From Halomonas sp. BDJS001 (GTDB lineage Bacteria; Pseudomonadota; Gammaproteobacteria; Pseudomonadales; Halomonadaceae), in the NCBI RefSeq assembly GCF_026104355.1, contig NZ_CP110535.1, positions 682,001 to 746,000 on the forward strand: a stretch of 64,000 nucleotides of DNA. The letters run 5' to 3'. Shown here one piece after another: positions 37,833 through 46,524 of this stretch. Both the position numbers and the translations under genes were made by a program. Below the pieces are notes generated by a model. It was given only the letters and a program-made list of their open reading frames with translations, was not told where the DNA came from and made no database searches. The first letter of the stretch is position 1. Each line of letters opens with the position of its first letter.

Positions 37833-38317
37833 AGCAATGGAACCTGCGCCCCGTCGAGATTCGGAATCTGTTCAACCCAGCGTTCTGCGGTTTGGTTCTG
37901 TACCGTGCCCTCTCTAGTTACGAGGAACAAGATACTCGTGGCATGCCTTTCTCTCTTTCTCTGCTGGTACTGCCATTGTGCCTGCACAAAGATTCGCGAG
38001 AAGTCCTTGCAGGCAGTCCGCGCAGTTATCTCCTCAAGACCACGGAAAAGAACCAGCAGATTACACTGGGATTCGCTGATCGAGTGACAAAGATGCTGCC
38101 CTATGTCTTCGAAGGATTCGGCTTGCTGATGGAGCGGGGGTGCATCGTCGTTGCGGATGACGGTTGCATTCAGACCGTGCCCAACAAGGTGCGCAAGACC
38201 ATCCGGGGAACTGACGAGACCGTCTCTTGCCAGAAAGTGGCACGAATCCTAGGACGGGAATTCGCACGCATTGCCGATCCGGTGACCGTTTACACGACTT
38301 TTGGGATTCGCCCATGA
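37829..38317 (+). CDS. ABC three-component system middle component
   Basis: 162 residues. RNLFNPAFCGLVLYRALSSYE and PFSLSLLVLPLCLHKDSREVL are the typical opening of this family: an NPAFC helix, then a hydrophobic strand ending in LPLxLHK. The winged-helix-like C-terminus (VARILGREFARIADPVTVYTTFGIRP) ends with the conserved TVYTTFGIRP. It sits between effector and ATPase with 4-nt overlaps on both sides, as in described ABC-3C loci. The start is a GTG. Presumed adaptor; no catalytic motif is seen. Confidence 0.85.
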   Translation: MKQWNLRPVEIRNLFNPAFCGLVLYRALSSYEEQDTRGMPFSLSLLVLPLCLHKDSREVLAGSPRSYLLKTTEKNQQITLGFADRVTKMLPYVFEGFGLLMERGCIVVADDGCIQTVPNKVRKTIRGTDETVSCQKVARILGREFARIADPVTVYTTFGIRP

Positions 38318-40257
38318 AGATTAGCTCTATCCATATCTACAGCCACGACGGTCAACGCCGAGATATCTGCTTTAGGGTCGAAGGGCTCAACGTCATCACC
38401 GGACGCTCCTCTACCGGCAAGTCTGCACTCTCCGAGATCATAGAGTATTGCATGGGTCGTTCCTCATTCAATGTTCCCGAAGGCGTTATTCGCGACAAGG
38501 TGGCGTGGTTCGCTGTGATCTATCAGTTCGAGAAAGAACAGGTTCTGGTGGCTAAGCCGAGCCCACCTAGCGCAGGAGCCAGTTGCAGCATGGCGATGCT
38601 CCGACGTGGTACTCAGTTGCAGACGCCTGAGTTCAAGGATTTGGCGGCCAACGCTGATGACGATAGCGTTGTGGAGTTGCTGTCGCGCCTGCTCGGTATT
38701 CCCGAGAATTGCACTGATGTCGCGCTTGAACACAGCCGCGACAGTTACGCCGCGAACGTCAAGCACACGCTCTACTATCTGTTCCAGAAGCAAGGGCTGA
38801 TAGCCAACAAAGATCAGCTTTTCTATCGCCAGAACGAGCAGTACCAGCCTCAGGCCATCCGTGACACGCTGCCGATCCTTCTCGGCGTCTCTTCCCACGA
38901 CCGCTATGAACTGGAATCTCGGCTGCGCACAGCCCTGCGGGATTTAAGGATTAACAGCAAGCAGTTGGAACAGGCGCGCAACGCTATCGACACATCGCAC
39001 GAGCAGGCCATCGGCCTCTATTCTGAAGCCAGAAGCGTCGGCGTCATTGGCAGTGGGGGGAGCACGAACGGAAGCGGGATCATCGAGGCGCTGAGGTCTG
39101 CGCTGTCGTGGAAACCCGAAATGGTACCCGACGATGACGGCAGCCGGATTTCGCTTTTGGAAGAAGAGCTAAGCCAGTTTCGCCAGGATCGGCGCGACAC
39201 CCAAGCGAGGATCGATGCGGCACGACAGTTTGCCAAGCGGGCGGGTGGCTACGAGAATGAGGCATTCGAACAATTGGATCGACTGGCGTCGATCAAGGCT
39301 TTGCCGAAAAATCCGGACAACGGCGAATGGCAATGGCCGTTTAGCGAACGAAACCTAGCGATGGAGTCTTCAATCGCAGCGGCCTTGCTCGGCGAGTTGG
39401 AGTCGCTTGACCGCGAATTGCGTATCGCGACTGGCCAGCGACCAAAGCTCGAATCCTACCTCGCTGAACTGACGAGCAAAGTGGACGAGATAGTGGGCGC
39501 CATTAAGCAGAAGGAAGCAGAGCTCTCTGCGGCGATCTCGGCTAACGAGGTCTTATCTCAAATGGGCACCCGCAACAATGCGGCAGCGCGCGTGGTTGGT
39601 CGCATCAGCCTGTTTCTGGAGACGCTTCTGCCGAACGACGAGCTCGCTCGGTTGAAAGCGCAGAATCGTCGTCTTAATAACAAGGTTAAGCAGCTTGAAG
39701 ACCAGATTGGCGCCGATGACAGCAACGAGCGCTTAGCCTCGATCCTCAACAATATCTCAGTAAACCTGTCACGTTATATTCATAAGTTCAATGCCGAGTT
39801 CAGTCCTTACCCAGCGCGGTTAAATCTGCCACAGTTGACTATAATTTTTGATCGCCCCGAACGCCCGGTTCCGATGGCGCGGACTGGAGGCGGCGAAAAT
39901 CATCTGGCCTACCACCTATCGGCACTGCTTGCGCTGCATCTTTTCGCTGCAAAGAATAACCGGCCAATCCCTCGCTTCCTGCTGATCGATCAGCCGACCC
40001 AGGTATATTTTCCGTCTGAGCAGGTCTATAACGACGCCGATGGATCAATACAGAAGACAGAGGCCGACGCTGACCTAGATGCAGTGCGCCGACTGTTTGA
40101 GTTATTGCTAAAGTTCACTCAGGAGGAGGTTCCCGGTTTCCAACTGATCATCACCGAGCACGCGAACCTTCGTGACCACTGGTTTCAAGAATCGTTGGTC
40201 GAAGAGCCTTGGACAAAGCCGCCAGCCCTGGTTCCTGAAGAGTGGCAAAGCATATGA
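38314..40257 (+). CDS. DUF3732-type ABC/SMC-like ATPase of the ABC three-component system
   Basis: 647 residues from MKISSIHIYSHDGQRRDICFRVEGLN; the ATGA overlap fixes this start, although the frame is open from 38227. Walker A is GRSSTGKS (30-37). A central coiled coil includes LEEELSQFRQDRRDTQARIDAARQ and LNNKVKQLEDQIG. The signature region is MARTGGGENHLAYHLSALLALHLF, and the Walker B strand is RFLLIDQPTQVYFP, where Gln stands in the place of the usual catalytic Glu. This DQPTQVYFP form is, as far as I recall, standard for DUF3732 ATPases. The ATPase presumably senses DNA or invader cues and licenses the effector. Confidence 0.88.
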   Translation: MKISSIHIYSHDGQRRDICFRVEGLNVITGRSSTGKSALSEIIEYCMGRSSFNVPEGVIRDKVAWFAVIYQFEKEQVLVAKPSPPSAGASCSMAMLRRGTQLQTPEFKDLAANADDDSVVELLSRLLGIPENCTDVALEHSRDSYAANVKHTLYYLFQKQGLIANKDQLFYRQNEQYQPQAIRDTLPILLGVSSHDRYELESRLRTALRDLRINSKQLEQARNAIDTSHEQAIGLYSEARSVGVIGSGGSTNGSGIIEALRSALSWKPEMVPDDDGSRISLLEEELSQFRQDRRDTQARIDAARQFAKRAGGYENEAFEQLDRLASIKALPKNPDNGEWQWPFSERNLAMESSIAAALLGELESLDRELRIATGQRPKLESYLAELTSKVDEIVGAIKQKEAELSAAISANEVLSQMGTRNNAAARVVGRISLFLETLLPNDELARLKAQNRRLNNKVKQLEDQIGADDSNERLASILNNISVNLSRYIHKFNAEFSPYPARLNLPQLTIIFDRPERPVPMARTGGGENHLAYHLSALLALHLFAAKNNRPIPRFLLIDQPTQVYFPSEQVYNDADGSIQKTEADADLDAVRRLFELLLKFTQEEVPGFQLIITEHANLRDHWFQESLVEEPWTKPPALVPEEWQSI

Positions 40258-40273
40258 TTTGCGCGATATGTCA

Positions 40274-40330
40274 GCTAAGAAGGCATCACAAAACATTGCA
40301 GCGGACAAGCCGCTGAATGCGGCGTTATGA
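40274..40330 (+). repeat. attC-like imperfect palindrome 1
   Basis: The outer arms are CTAAGAAGGCAT and ATGCGGCGTTATG (pairing mainly through TAA and GCAT), with an inner perfect stem CAGCGG/CCGCTG around ACAAG. It ends in GTTAT, like the other two elements. It lies just after the DUF3732 gene and just before the AT-rich pair. The weakest of the three. Confidence 0.3.
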
Positions 40331-40345
40331 ATCCAAGGAGGTACT

Positions 40346-40981
40346 GTGAAATATCAGGTAATTAGACGTGATCTGACTGAAACTACCAGGCAGTGCGATT
40401 TCTGTCCGAAGAATTTAACTTCTCTTAAAGCCTATGTTTTAAAAAATTTAGAGACCGGAGAGTTGTCATACGCAGGGCCGACGTGTGCAAAAAATAATGC
40501 CGGGGAAGATGCGTTATCTGGAATTCCTGATTTAACAAAGTTTACTTTATCAAAAAATGATCGAGAAGGTGGTGGTACTGGAGGGCGAGGTCGGGCATCC
40601 GAGGACAACCCTGTGAAAAAAGCGATTGAATACTTGATATTAAGAGAGCATAAGCTTGTAAAAGAACTCAAATGCTCATATTCAGTATTGAAAGAATACT
40701 ATGAAAAGCACAACAGTAATGGGCTTTCAGAATCTGACATTAGCCACATAAATAATATTGCGGCTAAAGCTCCAAAAAATCTGAGTCCACCAGTGCTACA
40801 AAGAATATACAATTACTTGTTTTGGATTGATGTGGCTATAAATAAGCTACCGCCAGAAAAGGCTGATTTTCTAACTGGTGTCAGAAGCACTATCGTTTCA
40901 AAGGGTAAAATCTCTGAGAGGCAAACATCATCGATAAACAAGTGGCTTGAAAATATTGACGGCGTGCCGCAGTTAAAATAA
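40346..40981 (+). CDS. Unknown protein with a CxxC...GPxC zinc-knuckle N-terminus
   Basis: 211 residues from a GTG start with a strong AAGGAGG site 4 nt upstream. Cys17 and Cys20 (CDFC) and Cys47 in a GPTCAKN turn look like a small treble-clef/zinc-knuckle unit. A Gly-rich charged linker follows (REGGGTGGRGRASED, residues 75-89), then an all-helical C-terminal region with many Lys. I do not recognise the full-length family. Codon use and base composition are strikingly AT-rich against the host, and the gene is isolated between attC-like elements, so it is a recent arrival. Function unknown; nucleic-acid binding is possible. Confidence 0.75.
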   Translation: MKYQVIRRDLTETTRQCDFCPKNLTSLKAYVLKNLETGELSYAGPTCAKNNAGEDALSGIPDLTKFTLSKNDREGGGTGGRGRASEDNPVKKAIEYLILREHKLVKELKCSYSVLKEYYEKHNSNGLSESDISHINNIAAKAPKNLSPPVLQRIYNYLFWIDVAINKLPPEKADFLTGVRSTIVSKGKISERQTSSINKWLENIDGVPQLK

Positions 40982-40983
40982 TG

Positions 40984-41056
40984 GATAACAAGTTGCTGAA
41001 AACGGATAAATTAGTCGCTTAGCGACTAATTTACCGGTAAGCAATGTGTTATACGC
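40984..41056 (+). repeat. attC-like imperfect palindrome 2
   Basis: 73-nt element. The outer arms GATAACAAGTTGCT and AGCAATGTGTTATAC pair at 12 of 14 positions with unpaired bases. The inner part is a near-perfect hairpin (AAATTAGTCGC, loop TTA, GCGACTAATTT). Right end GTTATAC, left end GATAAC: the arrangement of R''-L''-L'-R' boxes in integron attC sites. It directly follows the stop of the zinc-knuckle gene. Confidence 0.5.
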
Positions 41057-41093
41057 TAATTGAACACTGCTTGATTTTTAGATAAGGGATGTT

Positions 41094-43385
41094 ATGTCAA
41101 TAAAAAATATACAAAAATTAAAGCAGTTTGGTATCTTTCTGAATCATACAAACGCCAATGCCAAAGATTTTGGAAGGTACAACCTGTTTTATGGTTGGAA
41201 CGGAAGCGGTAAGTCTACGCTTTCTGGTGTTTTTCGTTGCATCGAAAATAAAATTAGTCCAGTTAAATTTCCTTCATCTGAATTTACGATAATTGTTGAT
41301 GGCGGAACGGCGATTACCCATGCAAACATCGCTGAATCAGATCTTAATATCTACACTTTTAATCAGGACTTCATTGACGAAAATATTTCATGGAATAGCG
41401 TAGTTAAAAGTATTTTGCTTATAGACAAAGCGAAGATTGAAGAGCGTGAAAGACTGGAGAAGCTGAAGGAAGAGCAAAAGATAGATTTGCAAGCGCATGG
41501 CAAAGAATCAGAAGAAATTAAAAAGCTTGACGGCGCGGTATCAAAATTTGGAACTGATAGCGCAAGACACATGAAGACAAGCCTTCAGTCAATTGATACA
41601 ACGGATCGCTATTACTTAAATTACGATAAACGAAAATTTGAAGCGTTTGTTACTGCAAATATTGAAGTCACGAAGACAGGTGACCCGCTTCTTAATGAAG
41701 ATAAAATTATCGAGTTAACCAATGCGGCTAAACCAGACCAGAAGACCCCGATTACCTTCACACAACAGACCATTAAACAGCAAACATTCACCAAAGCAAA
41801 AGAACGCCTTGATGATCTTCTGAAGACCAGCGTGGTCAGTAAAACCATTCAACGACTTGTTGAACATGGTGATATAAAAACTTGGGTTGAAACTGGTCTT
41901 GATCTTCACAAGCGACACGATACAAACGAGTGTGAATTTTGTGGTCATACCATTAGCGACGAACGCACCAAACAACTTGAAGCCCATTTCAATGACGATT
42001 ACAAAGCCTTTCAAGACAGACTTGTGAAAGCTGATGGTTGGCTAGTAGGTCAATACATTCAAGCCCCTTTACTGCCAGCAGAAAGCGACTTTTACGAAGA
42101 AATCAAAAAGGAGTACAGCGAAGCCTGTACAGCCTTGGAAAAGGCTACCACAGACCTCAATGAAGAAATATCATCTTGGCACACGGCCCTGCAAGAGAAG
42201 ACCGAAAATCCGCTTGAAACTGATTTTACGATCGAAGCCATTAATTTATCTGCGATAAAGGCTTTTAACGACGCTATGACAGCGATTGGCGCAGCTGTTG
42301 GCAAGCACAACCACAAGTCGGGAAACTTCAAAGAAGAAACAGATAACGCTAAGAAACAGCTTGAACTTCACTATGCAACCACAGAAGTTAAGTCTTTCGG
42401 TTACCACGAAAAGAAAAAGGAAGTTGTTGACCGTGCAGCCGCGAATGATGCGTTAAAGGGAAATATAATCAATCGAAACAGTGAGATTCGAAGCCTTGAA
42501 GATTCGCTATCAAATGAAGGGTTAGGCGCTGATCAGTTTAATGAATCACTTCATAAGTTCCTTGGTCGCAGTGAATTAACCCTTCGTTTCAACCCGGTAA
42601 AAAAAGGCTATGAAATACTCCGTAATAATTCCGATCCTGTTGACGGTAATTTGAGCGAAGGTGAAAAGACAGCCATTGCATTTGTTTATTTTATTACCAA
42701 GCTAAAGGAAAACGGCAACAATATTGAAAACACAATTGTTGTTGTAGACGACCCTATTTCAAGTTTCGACTCAAACCATCTTTTTCACGCATATTCATTT
42801 ATGAAAATGAATTGCGAGAAAGCAAAGCAATTATTTGTATTGACCCACAATTTTACGTTCTTCAAATTGGTTCGCGACTGGATTTCTAGAAAGAATCAGC
42901 GTGACAATAAAAATATAGCAAATTTCTATGTGGTAAAAGCGAACAACGAAAGACCAAGGGCTTCAACATATGCGGATGCTGAACCAGCATTGACGCTTTA
43001 TAATTCGGAATATCACTACATATTTTCACGGCTGCATTCATTAAAGAACAAGCAAGCCCTCGAAACGGATGATCACTTTCTTGCAGCTAATCTATCCCGC
43101 AAATTACTGGAAGCCTTTTTATCCTTCAGGTTTCCCAAAAATCGGGGCAACTTTGCCAATCTATTCAATGTAGCTGTTTCAGCCAGTGTGAACCCAGAAG
43201 ATGAAGGCAAAGAGAAGATACGGAAGTTCATCAACGAATATTCACATAATGACCTGATCGAAACAAATGAAGACTTCGTTGAAAACCTTATTGGTGAAGG
43301 TTTTTCTGTTATTTCCGATATTTTTGACTGGATTAAAGAACTGGACGAAAAGCACTATCAAGAAATGGTGGATGTTGTAACCTGA
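41094..43385 (+). CDS. AAA_13 ATPase with zinc hook, RloC-like (putative anticodon nuclease)
   Basis: 763 residues. Walker A is GWNGSGKS (34-41). A coiled-coil insert carries a CxxC hook, CEFC at Cys280/Cys283. The ABC signature LSEGEK starts at about 520, Walker B is VVVDDPISSFDS (Asp552, Asp553), and an H-loop LTHN follows. The C-terminal block has Arg669, Glu673 (RKLLEAF) and His718 (NEYSHND). An Arg-x3-Glu plus distal His triad is the catalytic set of the PrrC/RloC anticodon nucleases, and a zinc hook is the mark of RloC. I therefore infer a tRNA-cutting abortive-infection ATPase. The spacing Glu-to-His here is 45 residues, longer than in PrrC. Strongly AT-rich. Confidence 0.75.
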   Translation: MSIKNIQKLKQFGIFLNHTNANAKDFGRYNLFYGWNGSGKSTLSGVFRCIENKISPVKFPSSEFTIIVDGGTAITHANIAESDLNIYTFNQDFIDENISWNSVVKSILLIDKAKIEERERLEKLKEEQKIDLQAHGKESEEIKKLDGAVSKFGTDSARHMKTSLQSIDTTDRYYLNYDKRKFEAFVTANIEVTKTGDPLLNEDKIIELTNAAKPDQKTPITFTQQTIKQQTFTKAKERLDDLLKTSVVSKTIQRLVEHGDIKTWVETGLDLHKRHDTNECEFCGHTISDERTKQLEAHFNDDYKAFQDRLVKADGWLVGQYIQAPLLPAESDFYEEIKKEYSEACTALEKATTDLNEEISSWHTALQEKTENPLETDFTIEAINLSAIKAFNDAMTAIGAAVGKHNHKSGNFKEETDNAKKQLELHYATTEVKSFGYHEKKKEVVDRAAANDALKGNIINRNSEIRSLEDSLSNEGLGADQFNESLHKFLGRSELTLRFNPVKKGYEILRNNSDPVDGNLSEGEKTAIAFVYFITKLKENGNNIENTIVVVDDPISSFDSNHLFHAYSFMKMNCEKAKQLFVLTHNFTFFKLVRDWISRKNQRDNKNIANFYVVKANNERPRASTYADAEPALTLYNSEYHYIFSRLHSLKNKQALETDDHFLAANLSRKLLEAFLSFRFPKNRGNFANLFNVAVSASVNPEDEGKEKIRKFINEYSHNDLIETNEDFVENLIGEGFSVISDIFDWIKELDEKHYQEMVDVVT

Positions 43386-43398
43386 TGCAGAGTGAAGC

Positions 43399-43452
43399 GT
43401 ATAACAAAGTGCTGCTGTCGCACAAATTTCACGCAGAGCGCGGCGTTATTGG
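43399..43452 (+). repeat. attC-like imperfect palindrome 3
   Basis: The outer arms GTATAACAAAGTGCTGCT and AGAGCGCGGCGTTATTG pair imperfectly (ATAAC/GTTAT, AG..GC/GC..CT). It lies 14 nt after the RloC-like gene's stop, the same position relative to its gene as element 2. Confidence 0.4.
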
Positions 43453-43632
43453 TTTGATACTAAATGCTATAATCACCAGCTGTATCCGCCAAGTTTGCAG
43501 TATATATAGACCTCAATTGCATTAATGTACGCCTGATGTTCATTGTAAAAGCACTACTGTTTAAATTTAGCTAACTGACAATCCGGTGCCTTAGCCCTAA
43601 AGCGAGTGAATAAGCGAGATCATGATCAAACT

Positions 43633-44595
43633 ATGAACTTATTGTTTCTTGGAACCTCCGCCGGCGTACCCACCAAAACCAGAAACGTCTCCGGTATCGC
43701 CTTGCGCGAGAGCAAGGGGAAGGGCTGGTACCTGATCGATTGCGGTGAGGGCACTCAGCATCAGGTCTTGCACACCAAGCTGTCGTTTCATTCGCTGAAA
43801 GCCATCTTTATTACCCACGTGCACGGCGACCACTGCTATGGGCTGCCGGGCATACTGGCGAGTGCGGGAATGGGTGGCCGAAAAGCGCCACTGTCCATTG
43901 TGGCGCCCGCAGGCATCAAGGCATGGTTGGAGGCCACCTGTGAGGTCACGCAGCTATGTTTACCTTTCGCTTTGGAGTTTATCGACTCGGACGAGCTGCC
44001 CAGCGTTGAGTTTGAAAGCATGGCGGTTACCACGTTCAGGCTTTCACACCGGGCGCCGTCCTATGCTTATGGATTTACGGAGCGAAAGGTCGACGCTGAT
44101 TTAAACATTGAAAAGCTGACCCAAAAAGGCATTCCGAGAGGGCCCATGTGGGGGCAGTTGAAGCAAGGGTTTGATATTGAGTTCGCGGGCGAGCAGTTAA
44201 AAAGCCATGACTTCTTGATCTTCAAAAACAAGCCCAGGAAAATAGTGATCGCAGGTGACAATGACCAGCCTGACTTGTTGAGGGATGCCTGCGAAGGGGC
44301 ACAGGTGCTGGTGCACGAAGCCACCTACACCGAAGAGATGGCCCAGAAGGCCAGTGATGTCGGGCATAGCTACGCCAAGCTTGTCGCGGTGTTTGCCGAA
44401 TCAGCACAACTGCCCAACCTAGTGCTGACGCACTTTAGCCCCCGTTACCAGCTCCACCCCCTTGCCTCGCCTTCCATTGAGGAGATCCGCCAAGAGGCCC
44501 TGCGCGCCTATTCGGGCTCGCTTTACCTGGCGCGGGATTTTAGTGAATACACCCTGGATAAAGCGGGCCACTTTTCTGAAATGGCGGGCGAATAG
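43633..44595 (+). CDS. rnz: Ribonuclease Z / RNase BN family metallo-beta-lactamase
   Basis: 320 residues from MNLLFLGTSAGVPTKTRNVSGIAL; the upstream in-frame ATG at 43606 adds nine unconserved residues. Long-known signs of RNase Z are the N-terminal FLGTSAGVPT, the zinc motif THVHGDHCYGLPG, the GDN segment VIAGDNDQPD, the ATYTEE region HEATYTEEMAQKASDVGHSYA and TLTHFSPRY-like VLTHFSPRYQL. It processes tRNA 3' ends. First host-like gene after the defence island. E. coli enzyme length is 305, so it is normal. Confidence 0.9.
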   Translation: MNLLFLGTSAGVPTKTRNVSGIALRESKGKGWYLIDCGEGTQHQVLHTKLSFHSLKAIFITHVHGDHCYGLPGILASAGMGGRKAPLSIVAPAGIKAWLEATCEVTQLCLPFALEFIDSDELPSVEFESMAVTTFRLSHRAPSYAYGFTERKVDADLNIEKLTQKGIPRGPMWGQLKQGFDIEFAGEQLKSHDFLIFKNKPRKIVIAGDNDQPDLLRDACEGAQVLVHEATYTEEMAQKASDVGHSYAKLVAVFAESAQLPNLVLTHFSPRYQLHPLASPSIEEIRQEALRAYSGSLYLARDFSEYTLDKAGHFSEMAGE

Positions 44596-44649
44596 CCGAT
44601 TTCATCCCGCCGCTCCTTGAGTGCTTTTCGCGAAGGTCAGTCGCGCAGA

Positions 44650-45072
44650 TCAGTCGCGGCAATAGCCTTCACCTGTTGCGACTATTAAGCAATCTTCCTT
44701 TTCCAATAGCCACTTCATGCCGGTGGCTTCTCCGTCGCCAGCGCGAAGCAGGTGTTGACCGTCCTCGCGGCTGAAGCGAATGCCCTCGGCGGTTGCTTGG
44801 CCTTCGTATGTCCCGCTTTGATCTGCATCCAGGCCGTACTGCATTTCAAGCAGATAGTGGCCGGGGCCTGCAGGCTCGTTCTTGCTGATGTCCAGGAATA
44901 ATCCTTCTACGCCAGTCCATCGACCAACCCATTGATCGGTTATCTGGTGGTGGGGCTCGCTGTGCTCGGTTGACGCACCTGAGTCCGGCGCGCCTGATGT
45001 GGTGGGGTTGCTGTTTTGAGCACACCCGCTGATAAGTAATAGGGTACTTAACGCTAACGCTGCTTTTTCCAT
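44650..45072 (-). CDS. Putative lipoprotein of unknown function
   Basis: 140 residues from MEKAALALSTLLLISGCAQNSNPTTS, a signal peptide with lipobox LISGC; an AAGGAGAC ribosome site fixes the start, although the frame extends to 45177. The mature part WVGRWTGVEGLFLDISKNEPAGPGHYLLEMQYGLDADQSGTYEGQATAEGIRFSREDGQ looks like a small beta-barrel (lipocalin-like) domain, which is only an impression. A decayed fragment of a paralogue lies at 51775-51885. Function unknown; outer- or inner-membrane anchored. Confidence 0.7.
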   Translation of the reverse strand: MEKAALALSTLLLISGCAQNSNPTTSGAPDSGASTEHSEPHHQITDQWVGRWTGVEGLFLDISKNEPAGPGHYLLEMQYGLDADQSGTYEGQATAEGIRFSREDGQHLLRAGDGEATGMKWLLEKEDCLIVATGEGYCRD

Positions 45073-45171
45073 GGCTGTCTCCTTACCAGTACTGCCGTTA
45101 CTCACTATATACACGTAACATACTTTCTTTAGCTTGATCGAATTTTGGGATATGTCGAAGGGATGTACAAA

Positions 45172-45825
45172 ATGCAAAAGGTAAGAATTGACCTAGTGTC
45201 CGATGTCGCCTGCCCGTGGTGCGCGATCGGCTATCGGCGCCTGGAGCAAGCGTTAGAGATACTGGATGGCGAGATCGACGTTGAGCTGGTCTGGCAGCCC
45301 TTTGAGCTGAACCCGGATATGCCGCCCGAGGGCGAGCCGATCCTAGAGCACCTATGCCGCAAGTACGGCAAGGATGCTGCCAGCATGGCGCAGTCCCAGC
45401 GCGAGATTATGGCGGTGGCCGAGGAGCTTGGGCTAAATTTCCGTGGTGCCCTGGAGCGCCGGGCGAACAATACCTTCGCTGCCCACCGCGTGCTGGTGTG
45501 GGCCGGAACGCAAAACCTGGAAACGCCCCTGCAGTTGGCCCTGTTTGATGCCTACTTCGGTGAAGCGAAAAATCCTGCCGACCCAGCGGTTCTGCGCGAG
45601 AAGGCCATTAAGGTGGGGCTGGACGGCGATACTGCCGAGGCCATCGCTCGGTCGGATCAGTATGCGGAAGAAGTTCGAGCAGCAGAACAGCGATTTATGG
45701 AGGCAGGGGTAAACGCCGTACCGGCATTGATTTTTGATGGACGCTATCTGGTCTCGGGTGCTCAGCCCGCCGACGTATTGGTCGATGCGCTTCGCCAGGT
45801 GGCCGAGGAAAACGCCAACCGCTAG
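45172..45825 (+). CDS. DsbA-family oxidoreductase, FrnE-like
   Basis: 217 residues from MQKVRIDLVSDVACPWCAIGYRRLEQAL; GAAGGG 9 nt before this ATG supports it over those at 45145 and 45163. Thioredoxin fold with active-site CPWC (15-18) after DVA, the FrnE hallmark. The helical insertion and NAVPALIFDGRYLVSGAQPADVLVDALRQV with the cis-Pro are typical. It has no signal peptide, so it acts in the cytoplasm on disulfides or as a polyketide/stress-related isomerase; the exact substrate is unknown. Divergent from the lipoprotein gene. Confidence 0.9.
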   Translation: MQKVRIDLVSDVACPWCAIGYRRLEQALEILDGEIDVELVWQPFELNPDMPPEGEPILEHLCRKYGKDAASMAQSQREIMAVAEELGLNFRGALERRANNTFAAHRVLVWAGTQNLETPLQLALFDAYFGEAKNPADPAVLREKAIKVGLDGDTAEAIARSDQYAEEVRAAEQRFMEAGVNAVPALIFDGRYLVSGAQPADVLVDALRQVAEENANR

Positions 45826-45932
45826 CCCTATAGGCGCCGAACTGAAATGAGGTTAGTGCTAGCTGTTCAGAACCCAGCCTCGCAGCGGGTGCACAATCTC
45901 CGCTTTATGCCGGTTATGTAACTGGTGATGGC

Positions 45933-45958
45933 AGGCGCTATAAGTATCTATAGCGCCT
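45933..45958. terminator. Strong hairpin between convergent genes
   Basis: A perfect 10-bp stem AGGCGCTATA/TATAGCGCCT with a 6-nt loop AGTATC lies between the FrnE-like gene and the convergent FMN reductase gene. There is no clean T run, so termination is likely but not certain. Confidence 0.5.
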
Positions 45959-46002
45959 GAGGGTGCGAACCTGTAAACGGTTTTTTCCCAAAATAGATAA
46001 AA

Positions 46003-46524
46003 TCAAAAGTTACTCAACAGGCCCATTAAGTCTCGGTTAAATGGCTGATTAGTGACGACACCTTGCTCTAAATCAAAGTTGTCGAAAAAGCTTGGTAAGG
46101 AAAGCGCACCTATAACGGTTGCTGAAAAATAGGGCGCTGACGCTTGTGCGGAAGCTAAAACACTTTGTGCCCCACTTTGGCCAGGGGAGGTAGAGAGCAT
46201 AAGAACGGGTTTATTTTGAAATACTTTCATATCTATTCGTGATGTCCAGTCAAATAGATTTTTATAGGCTGACGTATAGGATCCGTTGTGTTCTGCGAAT
46301 GACATGACAATGACATCTGCCTCACCGATAGCATTATAAAAAGCATGCGCCAATTCAGGGATGCCAGACTCCTTTTCTCTGTCTTCACTAAATATTGGCA
46401 TTTCAAAGTCGTTAAGGTCGATTAACGAAATATCTGCGTTTTTGATCTGTTGTGCTGCATAAAAGGCCAGCTTTTTGTTAATGGAGCTTTTGCTGTTGCT
46501 AGCGCCGAAGGCAAGTACTTTCAT
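46003..46524 (-). CDS. NADPH-dependent FMN reductase family protein
   Basis: 173 residues from MKVLAFGASNSKSSINKKLAFYAAQQI; a TCAGAGGAC-type ribosome site precedes this ATG and the longer frame to 46650 is unconserved. Flavodoxin-like FMN-phosphate loop GASNSKSSINKKL, then DLNDFEMPIFSEDREKESGIPELAHAFYNAIGEADVIVMSFAEHNGSYTSAYKNLFDWTSR, which is the NADPH_FMN_red signature. It probably reduces FMN, quinones or azo compounds. AT-richer than its neighbours. Confidence 0.87.
   Translation of the reverse strand: MKVLAFGASNSKSSINKKLAFYAAQQIKNADISLIDLNDFEMPIFSEDREKESGIPELAHAFYNAIGEADVIVMSFAEHNGSYTSAYKNLFDWTSRIDMKVFQNKPVLMLSTSPGQSGAQSVLASAQASAPYFSATVIGALSLPSFFDNFDLEQGVVTNQPFNRDLMGLLSNF

Noticed and set aside
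29738..43385. Prophage or plasmid insertion
   Set aside because: No capsid, terminase, tail, replication or partition genes. The SMC operon has host-like composition and the other modules are typical defence-island content.
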